The notes under the pieces were generated by a model. The model was not told where the DNA came from, ran no database searches, and worked only from the letters and a program-made list of their open reading frames with translations. The position numbers and the translations under genes are program-made. A DNA stretch of 64,000 nucleotides, from NCBI GenBank assembly GCA_010015605.1, contig ML975292.1:105563-169562 (forward strand). Direction: 5' to 3'. This DNA is from Decorospora gaudefroyi (taxonomy: Eukaryota > Ascomycota > Dothideomycetes > Pleosporales > Pleosporaceae). Positions 39,941 to 50,260 of this stretch are shown here, piece by piece; position 1 is the first letter of the stretch; each line of letters begins with the position of its first letter.

Positions 39941-42672
39941 ATGCGCCTTCCATCGACGCTCCTCGCGCTCGTGTTCACGCTACTCACACCCACGTCTGCC
40001 GTCGACGATAGCTTTGCCACGAATGAAGAATCGCTGCTATGGGGTCCTTACCGACCGAACCTGTACCTGGGGCTCCGTCCACGTGTGCCAAACAGTCTGA
40101 TCGCAGGGTTGATGTGGGGAAAGTTGGTGGACGTCGAGAAGAGTAGGTAGAAGGATAGCACATCAATTGCAGCGCTAATTGGACATGCAGCGCTGCGCCA
40201 TAATGTAAATATGAGCGATGGCATGGCACGGTACGGCTGGACAGCCTACGACACTCGACAGGGCGGCAGGCAAATCATCGAAGATATCGGGAATCAGATC
40301 GACATAACGACCGAATTCATAAAACACAGCACGGGGCAGAGCAAAGGGGATTGGGGCTTGAGGATACGGGGTATACCGAGAGCCGGGGTGCCGCCAGATC
40401 TCAAGACAACCGTCGTCTTCTATGTCGGCATGGAGGCCATGGATGCTTGTCCTCTCTGTAAGCTTGAGGCGCACGAGCAACTGGGAACGGACGCCGATAC
40501 CTCTGTTCGTGCCGTAAATATGGACGTTCTACACCCAGAATTAGGAGCCGCGAGCATAAATGTTTCCATTTCAGTCAACGAGACTGGCCAACATGAGAGC
40601 ACCGTAGTCAAGACATTGAACGTGACGGAAGGTAGTCTGTGGCAGGCTAAATGTGAGTATGGAAACTACTCTCCCAAGTTCCTGCAAGTGACCCAGCTGA
40701 CGTATCTATGTGCAAGAAGCCACGTTCCTAGATACACTGAAAGTCCAAACGAAGGAGCGCACCGTACCCGGACCAACTGATCTCGTACTGCGTAATGCGC
40801 CAGGTAACGGAAATATGCAGCTCGTGCAGATGGTATGCCATGGGCGATTCCAGGTCAGCTAAACCGTGGCAAGCTATGAACAAGACTGATGATCCGCAGT
40901 TCGATGTGCTTTACTCCAATCCTTTGTCAACCCGTGCCATGACCTGTAAGCCCCCCTTCATTTGTTACACGTGCCTAAATTCGCACCCCAACAATTAAGC
41001 ACCGCACATTTACTGATATGTTGCAGCTGAGACCTTGACCAGCGATATCGAAAGCGTTACAACGTCCTTCGCAAAGAAATTTAACCAGGTGTTCAATCTG
41101 AAGCCACCCTTCAAAACTGAGCAGCATCTCGCCTTCTCCGAAAACGTCTTCTCCAATCTACTGGGAGGGCTTGGATACTTTTCTGGTACTGCCAAGGTCG
41201 ACACTTCCAAGAAGGCCATATATGCAGAGACTACAGGGAACTTCTGGGAGAAGTCTGAAGAGACCAAGAAGCATACAACACCAGAAACAAAAGGCCCGTA
41301 CGAGCTCCTCACGCATACCCCATCCCGCGCAACATTTCCACGAGGCTTTCTCTGGGACGAAGGCTTCCACCTCCTTTTAGTAATCGAATGGGATGCGGAC
41401 CTTGCGATCGAGGTGTTACGCGGCTGGCTAGCCCTCATGGATGAGGACGGCTGGATAGCTCGAGAGCAGATTCTAGGTGCAGAAGCCGAAAGCGCAACAC
41501 CGGCCGATTTCATCACACAATACCCACACATCGCCAACCCCCCCACAATGTTCCTCGTAATCTCAAAGCTCATCGACATGCTAAACGGCGCAACAAAATA
41601 CCGCGGTCACCCCTCAGCGTACCTATCCAAACCCGAGACCGGCAAAGCCCTCATAACAGAACTATACCCCCTCCTCAAAAAACACTACGACTGGTTCCGA
41701 AACTCGCAGTCGGGAGACGTGGAAGCCTATTCCATGCCAACCGCCAACCTAAACGAAGGCTACCGCTGGCGCGGCCGCACGCCCGAAACGAACCTCGCCA
41801 GCGGGTTCGACGACTACCCGCGCGCGGAGCCTCCCGACATCACCGAACTCCATCTCGACGCCGTATGCTGGGTAAGCGTAATGGCGCGTACGCTCGAGAA
41901 AATTACCCTCTTCACACTGAGCCCCCACGACGCACTCACATACCAATCCCACATACGCGGCATAAGAACCAACCTCGAAACCCTGCACTGGGACTCGAAA
42001 CAAAACATGTACTGCGACACCATCATGCGGGACGACCAACACACATACATCTGCCACAAAGGCTACGTTTCCCTATTCCCGTTACTAACCGGGCTGATGG
42101 ACGCCACGCACCCCCATCTCGCTGTCGTATTAGACCTCCTACGCGACCCTCAGCACCTCTGGACAGACCACGGTATCCGCAGCCTAAGCCCGCAAGACAA
42201 AAACTACGGCATGGGCGAGAATTATTGGCGGTCCCCGATTTGGATCCATATCAACTATCTCCTGCTTACCCAACTCTTAGTCTTGGCGCGCGCGTCGGGC
42301 CCGCACCAGACGCGCTGTCGAGCCATTTATACGGAGCTGCGTGCCAATCTTGTGCATACGGTTTTTTCTTCTTATCGCCAGACGGGGTTTACATGGGAAC
42401 AGTATAATACTGTGACGGGCCATGGGCAGAGGACGCAGGGGTTTACGGGCTGGACGAGCGTTGTCGTTAGTGTTATGGCTATGCCGGATTTGGAGAATGG
42501 GCAGGGTGTTACGGAGGTGGTTTTGGGGTATTATGATGAGGCTAAGAGACAGGCGGCGAGGGGTCAGACGGTGGGTGTGGGGAGTGGGGTGTTTGTGTTT
42601 TTGTTCTTGGCGTTTTTGTGGGTTACTCGAAGGCGGTTTGCGGGTACGTTTCGGGGGTTGCGGAGGCGGTAA
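39941..42672 (+). CDS. CWH41: Mannosyl-oligosaccharide glucosidase (ER glucosidase I, GH63)
   Basis: Five exons: 39941..40142, 40191..40652, 40720..40853, 40900..40945 and 41027..42672; introns 48, 67, 46 and 81 nt; 829 aa, matching yeast Cwh41 (833). It trims the terminal alpha-1,2-glucose of the N-glycan precursor in the ER lumen. Visible family motifs are LLWGPYRPNLYLGLRPR, LIAGLMWGKL, NMSDGMARYGWTAYD, LLGGLGYFSG and FPRGFLWDEGFHLLL, which lies in the catalytic (alpha/alpha)6 barrel. LDAVCWVSVMART, NYGMGENYWRSPIWIHINYLLL and QGFTGWTSVVVSVMAMP follow. The N-terminus is hydrophobic (signal peptide or anchor). The C-terminus adds a second membrane segment (VGVGSGVFVFLFLAFLWV) and an Arg-rich tail. 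For intron 3 the donor after GRFQ was chosen, because it gives GRFQFDVLYS, the conserved family sequence. Confidence 0.93.
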
Positions 42673-42974
42673 TGGAAGGCTTGGGCACGAGTGGGGGGGC
42701 AGTGTAGTATTAGTGGGATGGAGGTGTACGTTGGATGATGATTTAGATTTATACTTTCTCAAGGCCAGCCAGCAATCTTTTCGTTGTCGGGACGGAGATG
42801 AGGTGCATGTTTCGCGACATTGCTCTCGGGCTCTCAGGGAGTCTACCAAGTGAAATCTAACAGCGTGCAGGTACTCACAGTATTTTTACCTACATCATGT
42901 CGGGTACCGCATCGGCTTGTGTGCCGATGTCAGCCTCTCTTTCTTCTGTTGTCGGACACTGCACAATTTACTCC

Positions 42975-44145
42975 TCAACCCGCAGCTTCCCGATAGAAGC
43001 TTATGGCATTGTTCCCACCCGCCAACGCAAACATCTCGCTCTTCTGCGGTACCTTGGGCAACCACTTGGCACCCCAGAGTGGTTTATCGCCATGAGAATG
43101 TGTCGCAACACAAGCCCTAGTCTCGATACGCCATACCTTCGCTTTGGAGTCATGAGATCTATGCATGATCAGTAAGCGTCGTCTCTTACTCTGTTTACGC
43201 AACTTACCCGGACAATAAATACTCGCCCGTATCACTCCAGTCGAGACTGAGCACCCAGCCCCCATGGCCTGTGAAATTCGCTACTTGTTCGCCGGAAGTG
43301 ACGTCGTACAGCGCGATGATGCGTGCGTCGCCTCCTGCGGCCAGTAGTCTTGAAGCCGGTGAGAAGGCTAGGGTGCGGACGGGGTGAACAAGGCCGGATA
43401 ATGAGTGCGCGAGGCGGCCACTCTCGTTGTTGAAGATGTATATCGATCCGTTTTCGTGGCCTGAGGCTGTGAAACTACCGTTGCGGCTCTGACGGAGAGA
43501 TCAGTGACGGTCATTATAGGATGACAGGAGAGAAGCGTACCAAGTCCACGCACAAGCCAAAGCTACCTTTTGTCTCATACTCGCGTATCCGGGGCATGCC
43601 TTCGTTCTTGTTCAAGCTCCAGACGTTGATCTTGCCGTTGATGCTGCTGCTGGCTAGATACTGGCCATCGGCACTCAGCGCAATCGCCCACATTTCACCC
43701 GGCTTGTTCTGGTCTGCAAGAAGTTGTCAGCATCTCTTCCCTTGCCTGCTATCGATAGCTAAGAAAGCGCAAGGCGTACCCACCAACAATTTCTCCGTCC
43801 TCACTCCATACACCGTCTTCATTCTGACTCCATATCTTGACCTTGCCCTCGAAGCCTGCACTCGCAGCGCGTCGTGCCTTCTCTTCGCGCGCGGTGACTA
43901 AGTGGTGTATGCCGAGCGGATGGGCCTTGTCGAGGGATTGTATGACAGGGAAGTCGGCCTGTGTGGTGTCGTATACGTTGATGCTACTTGCGCCCGAGGC
44001 GGAGAGCAATTGTGTGCTAGTCGGTGCAAGGGCGAAGATGTCGCTCGCTTTTGGATGCGCGGAATCGACTGTGTGGAGAGTCAGGTATTGTTTCGACTGT
44101 GAATGGTTAACACGGATCTCGCACGTGAGTCGGTGGAGGTACCAT
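42975..44145 (-). CDS. SKI8: Ski8-type WD40 protein (Ski complex / meiotic recombination)
   Basis: Five exons: 44145..44143, 44096..43784, 43713..43541, 43488..43208 and 43158..42975; introns 46, 70, 52 and 49 nt; 317 aa. The first coding exon is the ATG alone; splicing gives MSKQYLTLHTVDSAH, the expected start of fungal Ski8. Seven WD repeats follow, with DIFALAPTSTQLLSASG, RRAASAGFEGKVKIWS, MWAIALSADGQYLASSS, GRLAHSLSGLVHPVRTLAFS and WVLSLDWSDTGEYLLSGS visible. Ski8 is a scaffold subunit of the Ski2-Ski3-Ski8 helicase complex that feeds the cytoplasmic exosome. In several fungi it also binds Spo11 in meiosis. Its start faces the guanylate kinase gene with 231 bp between ATGs, so they share a bidirectional promoter. 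Its 3' end converges on glucosidase I, 302 bp away. Confidence 0.9.
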
Positions 44146-44376
44146 TATGGCTTCTCGAAGCCCACGCGTTCCTTCTGTGGCGAATTCCCGCTACGGAGTT
44201 GAGTACCGGTATTGTGACATGCAGAAATCCAGGCTCGATGAGGTCAGCAGCAAACACGAAAACGCGATGTCACTGCCCGCAGATGCAGCCCCACCAAGAA
44301 CGAGACCCCTACCGAAGCTTCACCGCCAATCACATCCCGCCACACCTAAACTAACGATACATAGCAATGTTTCTCG
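44146..44376. promoter_or_regulatory. Shared divergent promoter of SKI8 and GUK1
   Basis: Only 231 bp separate the two start codons, so both 5' leaders and core promoters must fit here. It contains the 5' UTR preceding the ATG-only exon of SKI8. No TATA box is seen. Confidence 0.55.
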
Positions 44377-45218
44377 ATGCCATTGACGCCCGCGAGATTG
44401 TCTAGAAGCTTGTTATCAGAGGCGCGAAGCAGCCGCTTACCAACACCGACTCTGATTCACCTCACGAGTCCCACCAGGCGCTTCAAGAACGCGGACCTCG
44501 ACACCTTCCGCCCATTCACCACCACCACCACCACCACCATGGCACCAACCACACCCTCCGCCCCTTCCGCTTCCCTCACCAAACACACGCCCATCGTAAT
44601 CTCGGGCCCCAGCGGCGCCGGCAAATCCACCATTCTCAAGCGCCTCTTCGACGAGTACCCGGACCGATTCGGCTTCAGCATATCGCACACGACGCGCTCG
44701 CCCCGCGGTACGGAAAAAGATGGCGTGGAATACTACTTTGTGTCCAAAGACGCGTTTTTGCGTCTGGTGGAGGAAAAAGGATTCGTGGAGCATGCACAGT
44801 TTGGGGGCAACCATTACGGCACGAGTGTACAGGCTGTGAATGATATTGCTGAGAAGGGGAGGGTCTGTATACTGGATATCGAGATGGAGGTACGCTACTC
44901 CCCAACGTGCCATGCTTTGTGGCGGCGTGGATAATGACTGATGTGCGGCAGGGCGTCAAGCAAGTCGCAAACCACCCCACATTCCCACGCCCACGCTTCC
45001 TGTTCCTGCAGCCGCCGTCCATGGAGGTGTTGGAGCAGCGACTAAGGAGTCGTGCGACAGACACCGAGGAAGCCATACTCAAGAGGCTGAACCAGGCCAG
45101 GGTGGAAATGGAGTTTGCGCATAGTGGGCAGGCGCCGCACGATAAGATTGTGGTGAATGATGATTTGGAGACGGCGTATCAAGAGGCCAAGCAGTTTGTT
45201 GTTGGCAATGAAGCCTGA
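44377..45218 (+). CDS. GUK1: Guanylate kinase
   Basis: Two exons, 44377..44889 and 44952..45218, with a 62-nt phase-0 intron. The product is 259 aa from the first ATG, or 205 aa from the ATG at 44539 (MAPTTPSAP), the usual cytosolic length. The P-loop GPSGAGKST (residues 77-85 of the long form), FSISHTTRSPRGTEKDGVEYYFV (GMP-binding region), FVEHAQFGGNHYGTS and KGRVCILDIEM are all canonical. It converts GMP plus ATP to GDP plus ADP, feeding GTP pools and mannose activation. The 54-residue extension of the long form (MPLTPARLSRSLLSEARSSR...) is rich in Arg, Ser and Leu and lacks acidic residues at its start, like a mitochondrial presequence; it ends in a run of Thr encoded by a CAC/ACC repeat. 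Which ATG is used is open. Two products from one gene are possible. Confidence 0.93.
44517..44540. repeat. (CAC)n tract at the guanylate kinase start
   Basis: About eight copies of CAC/ACC immediately before the second ATG. It is coding (poly-Thr) for the long isoform and 5' UTR for the short one. Confidence 0.8.
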
Positions 45219-46343
45219 GGAGCCATGCCAGGCGCAGTGAGTCGAGGACATGATACCACAGTACAATACATGCGTTGATTTTGAAAATAAAAAACTATCT
45301 AAGCCATCAGGTTCTTCAGATACCGTCGTAGAAAATTCAGCAAAGGCCATCCTACCCTTTGGGATTCAGACAGCCTCAGAGCTTGACTCTATTTCTATGA
45401 TTATCATCATGTGAAACCGTTGAATGGCTGTAATGAATCTGGCTCCTTCGACCAAGCGCGTGTAGCCCAGCCCCAGAACCAAACAGTTCCGGAGTGCCTA
45501 CCCTCAGATCCGAAAAGTGTGTGAGAGCGAACGTTCCTCGCCTCAAGAATAAGCCCCATTGAGTTACCTCGCACAACACCTCGTATAGCCGAAGTGTAGG
45601 CAAGGCAATCGCATTACCATAAACTGGACGAGAAAACCTTCCATACCTGGCATGTTCCCACTTCTCCCTCCTCCTCCCATCCCGTAGCGAGCCCTCAGCA
45701 CGCGAGCAAGGATAGCTAGCGGACTCATATCATCATCCTGGTGCCAGCCCCCCACCCACGGCATCAGGAAAGCCATTGAACACGAGTGCGAACGGAAAGG
45801 GAGACGCGGAAACATGTCGTGAGGCGGTAGTGGAAGCCGCGGCTTCTATGGCGGTTCGTTGCTGAAAGTGCGATCTAACGATCGTTTGTCCGGGGACTTT
45901 CTCCCAAAGCGCGGAAGAGACATGCCGAGGGATGCTCTGTGTGTGTGCTTCGTTGCGATTCTTTGAGCGAGGAACGTTGGAGAGGGAAGGAAGTTGGCAG
46001 ACGGAAGCTTTTTTTTAATGGGCCGGAGCGGCGACACGGTAGCGCCGGGCTTGGCAGGTTAGGCAGAAACGGGACTGGTGCCTGCAAGGGTGCCTGTGCC
46101 TGGGAAGCTTTGGCGCTGGTTGCTTGCTTGCTTTGCTGAGGCGCGCGTCGGTGGTGAAGCAGCACATAAAAGCTATAAAGAGTCTTCTGGCGCTTTCTGG
46201 CGTACCGAAATTCCCATCTGTGTCTCCAGCGAAGTACTTTGGACTCCACCAGCAGCACAACAGGCGCCAAGCTCCACAACCACCACACCCATACCACACC
46301 CGCTCTCTCCGCGCGCCCACCAAGCTCGCCATAAGCAGAAGAA
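45219..46343. other. Intergenic region, no gene seen
   Basis: 1.1 kb between GUK1 and RAE1. The last 60 bp before RAE1 is CCACAC-rich, typical of fungal leaders. Frames of up to 210 codons on the minus strand (46507..45875) lack an ATG-supported protein-like composition. Confidence 0.5.
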
Positions 46344-47588
46344 ATGGCGCTATTCGGCCAAGCCGCTGCGGCGTCCTCGACCAGCTCGACTACGGGCGAC
46401 ACTAGCAAGGACGTCGAAGTACCAGCCGGCCAGCTGCCCGGCGACAGCATCTCCGACCTGCAGTTCTCGCCCACCAACGACTTCCTGGCCGTCGGAAGCT
46501 GGGACAAGAAAGTTTACATCTACGAAGTCAACAGCAATGGCGCGCAAGGAAAGTGGATGTTCGAATGCCAGGGCCACGTGCTGGGCGTAGGATGGTCAAA
46601 GGTAACTGACACTTCGCAACCCCAACAACAAACGACTACTACGCGCACGCAGTATCTAGGAAGACAAAAAATGCTAACCTCGTTCTGCAGGACGGCACAC
46701 GCATAGCCGCCGGCGACTCCACCGGCATGCTCAACATCGTCGACTTCCGCACCGCGCCCGCAAATGGCACCGTCCCCGCGCAACAAGCCAAGGCGCACGA
46801 AAACGCGATCAAATGCGTGCGCTGGTTCCAGACGGGCGGCAAAGACTACGTCGCGACGGGCTCCTGGGACAAGACGGTCAAGTTCTGGGACTTGCAAGGG
46901 GCGGAACCCGTCGGGACGCTGCAGTGTCAAGAGCGTGTCTACAGCATGGATATCAAGGACCAGTTACTCGTCATCGCGACTGCGGAGCGCCATATCCACA
47001 TGGTGAACCTGACGAACCCGACGACGATATACAAGACGATTACGAGTCCCTTGAAGTGGCAGACGAGGGTTGTGAGCTGCTTCACGGATGCGACAGGTTT
47101 CGCCGTGGGCTCTATTGAGGGCCGGTGCGCGATTCAATATGTGGAAGACAAAGATACCAGGTAACCTAGCCCCTTCCCCTCCACCCCTCCAAACCCACCC
47201 ATTTTCTAACCCTCGATGCCCCAGCCTCAACTTCTCCTTCAAATGCCACCGCGCAACCGACCCCTCGAACCGCGACATCGCCAAAGTCTTCTCCGTCAAC
47301 GCAATCTCCTTCCACCCGCAGCACGGCACCTTCTCCACTGCCGGCTCAGACGGCACCTTCCACTTCTGGGACAAGGACGCCAAGCACCGCCTCAAGGGCT
47401 ACCCCGAAGTAGGCGGTTCCATTGTCGCCACGGGCTTCAGCAAGGATGGAAATGCGTTTGCGTATGCCGTGAGTTATGATTGGAGTAAAGGCTTTGGCGG
47501 GAATAATGCTCAGTATCCCATCAAGATCAAATTGCATCCTGTTATTGGCGATGAGTGTAAACCGAGGCCTGGGAGTAAAAAGAGGTAG
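46344..47588 (+). CDS. RAE1: Rae1/Gle2 WD40 mRNA export factor
   Basis: Three exons, 46344..46601, 46691..47160 and 47225..47588, with introns of 89 and 64 nt; 363 aa. The N-terminus MALFGQ precedes seven WD repeats. Diagnostic Rae1 segments are DVEVPAGQLPGDSISDLQFSP, LAVGSWDKKVYIYEV, IAAGDSTGMLNIVDFR, KTVKFWDLQ and FAVGSIEGRCAIQYVEDKD. The conserved C-terminus reads FKCHR, VNAISFHPQHGTFSTAGSDGTFHFWDKDAKHRLK, then AYAVSYDWSKG. Rae1 binds the GLEBS motif of a nucleoporin (Nup98/Nup116 type) at the nuclear pore and takes part in poly(A) RNA export and mitotic spindle control. It converges on RAD52, with 366 bp between the stop codons. Confidence 0.95.
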
Positions 47589-47954
47589 ATGATGAATCTT
47601 ACGGAGAAGTGGGCTTGGTGGATATCGATGTGTTTTTTATTTTCTCCTTCTCTTGTTGTTCTTGCATCAGCGCTTTGGACAGTGTTATCAACGGCGTACA
47701 CGGCGGAAGACTTTAGGTAGTCCTTAACGGCTTAAATAAGCTTTCTTGATGGGGTAGCTCAATCATCCGTCTCAAGTTATTTGCATTGATGTTGAGCTTG
47801 CTGATATGACATGATGCTATCGTTTTTCAGAAAATGATATCCTCTACCCGGATGATATGATGCACGTGAAGGTGCTGCTCACAACCTGTAATCGCCACAA
47901 ACGCCATGCCCAAACGCCTCGCTCACTTGCTTGCTTGCTTCCACAATAATAACC

Positions 47955-49907
47955 CTACAGCCCAGCAACGCCCGTATTCTCCACCCCCAGCGCATCCCCA
48001 CCCTCAACCTTTGCTTTTTTCGCATCCGGTCCCTCCGCGTTTGCCCCCTCATTGTCCGCATTCCCCATATTACTAACATCCGTCAACACGCCCCGCTCCC
48101 TCTTCACACCCGCAGCAAAAGTAGGCGGTTTATATGCTCCCCGATTCGCACTAGGACTCATAGCATACCCACCAGCACCAGCACCACCAGCACCACCAGC
48201 CCCCGGCATACCAATCCTCCGATTCATATCAAGATGCGGATTTACGACACTGGCGCGATTCATGGATCCTGGTGCTGCACGCTGCCCAGGAGGTGGTGCG
48301 GGGATGGCATCACGTTTAATGGGGATACTGCGGGCGTGGTCGACGCCTGGTGTTCTTTTTTCTACTGGGATGGGCGATTCGGCGTTGGGATTGAAGGAGG
48401 GGAGGTGAGTGAGCGAGGTTGGCGCTTCGGTGGCTTGGAGAAGTTCGGCTGCGCGTGAGGTTACAAACCCGACCGGTGGGCGGTGGTTATGGGGTGGTGG
48501 ATTTGTAGCGGGTGTTGTTGATGTGGTTGTTGTTACGTTGGCCTGTGGTACGGGACGAGGTGCTTGTTGGGCTTGTTGGGCTTGTGGAACTGTGGGTCGT
48601 GGACGTTGATAGTTGGAAGCTTGTTGGTTAGTCTGTGGCTGTTGAGCTTGGGGCCTTGATGGGGCTCCATTATCTCCGCCTGGTGGAGGCATCCGACCGC
48701 CGTTTTGAACTGGTCGCGGTTGCTGTTGTACGGGTGTTTGTGGTTGGCGTCCGTTCTGAACGTGCTGCAGAGGTTTCGGGGGTCCTTGATTAGGAGGATG
48801 GTGTTGGACTGCTGGCTGGTTACGCCCAGCTTGCATAGGCGCGGGCCTTCCATTGGGTTGTCGGGGGCCACGTGTATTCCGGGTAGGCGATGTACGAGCA
48901 GATGGTACGCCATTTGATTCTGCTGGCTCTATCGTTTCAGGCGCAGATAGGGTTTCAGATAGGGAGAACTCATCTCCATGACCTTCGGTGGCATCAACTC
49001 CGTCGAACAAGTTCTCATCGGCCTCGTCGTCAAAGTCAGCCCCAAATGATCCACTATTGAGATGATCAGTCCGTGTCCTAAGGGCCTGATTCGGGCGAAC
49101 CGGTGTCCTCTGCGGCTCTCGTTTGACCACGGACGGATCCTCCTCTTTTGGCGGTGGCGCGAAGTCGGCATGTCGATAGAGAGTAGCTTCCTGGAACTTG
49201 ATAGGCTTGACCTTCATAGCCTGGACTTTCTTGAGATACTCCTTGTCGTATAGGCAGTTGCCGAGAACGTTGCCAAACGTGCGTAGTGAGCGTTTCAACC
49301 CATCTGTAGCTGCCTCTTTCTTCGCCTTCTCGAACGACGCTGCTTTGCTTCTGCCATTCTGGATTGAGCCGTAACCGATGTCCTGAAGTGCTGTCAGCTA
49401 GGCGTAGATCACACCACGGTGTTTGCTTACCTCGTGATATGTGCCGTCCTTCAGCGTGATCCTCACTACTATGGAAAGACCCAGGCTGACCTGGCCACCC
49501 TGATGCTCATCAATCTGGCCCTCGTTAGCCCCTATTGCTCTTGTGGTGCGTGATGCAAGCGGGTACATAGTCAATCTGCACCTGACCCAGCGAGCTCGAC
49601 CATCCGTTGAAACCAAACACCTCATTCGCAAGCGCTATCGCCTTGTTCCCCTCCAGGTACGCCACCCGACCGCCGCCATTTCCGGGTCTCTGCGAGATGT
49701 ATTCGGGCCCAAGTTGCTTATTTAATCGGCTCTGGAGTGTCGCGATTTCCGATGCAGTGAAGCCGTTCACGACGCGTTCCTCGAATGGGTTCTTCACGTT
49801 GCCGCCGTTGTATTGCTCGCCTGGCCTGCGTCGCGGTTAGTCAGCATTGGCTTTACCTCACGAGGGGACCATCGGAATCGCATGAGAAGGTGCACCTACG
49901 CAGGCAT
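47955..49907 (-). CDS. RAD52: Rad52 homologous recombination mediator
   Basis: Four exons: 49907..49900 (8 nt), 49825..49567, 49514..49431 and 49382..47955; introns 74, 52 and 48 nt; 592 aa. The 8-nt first exon joins to give MPAPGEQYNGGNVKNPFEER. The conserved DNA-annealing ring domain covers the first 180 residues: FTASEIATLQSRLNKQLGPEYISQR, KAIALANEVFGFNGWSSSL, QIDYIDEHQGGQVSLGLSIVVR, DIGYGSIQNGRSKAASFEKAKKEAATDGLKRSLRTFG and LGNCLYDKEYL. The remaining 400 residues are Pro/Gln/Asn-rich and disordered, as in other fungi, with predicted Rad51- and RPA-binding parts that I cannot delimit. The C-terminus is basic and contains KKAK. Rad52 loads Rad51 on RPA-coated single strands and anneals complementary strands in the nucleus. 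Confidence 0.93.
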
Positions 49908-50260
49908 TTTCGTGCTGTCACGGTGTGGTAGGCATCAGGTCGCCGCCGGGCTGAGGTTGAGGCCTTGCAGGTGGTGGCTGAGGATGACGCGCCTTGAGAC
50001 GGAAGGCACGCGCGGCGCTAGTCCCGCATTCACGTGCTCACAAAGCAGGCAGCACCGGCAATACTGATCTCACCATAATTATAACACGACGGCTGACTGT
50101 ACGCCTAGCCTGATGTCTTCATTGTAAAAAATGAATATGTTGCTAAACTTTGATGGAATGCGCGAGACGAATACCTAGTAGATCCACGCCACAAACGCCT
50201 GCAATGCTGGTCCTAACGTGAACCAAATACACTACCTGTTCGTACTACAAATACCATACA
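49908..50260. other. Intergenic region between RAD52 and KEX1
   Basis: 353 bp holding the RAD52 promoter and the KEX1 terminator. No gene seen. Confidence 0.5.

Noticed and set aside
40833..40899. Alternative donor GTATGC for glucosidase intron 3
   Set aside because: It would delete VCHGRFQ, and the family has a conserved G-x-F-x-FDVL segment that is restored by the GTCAGC donor at 40854.
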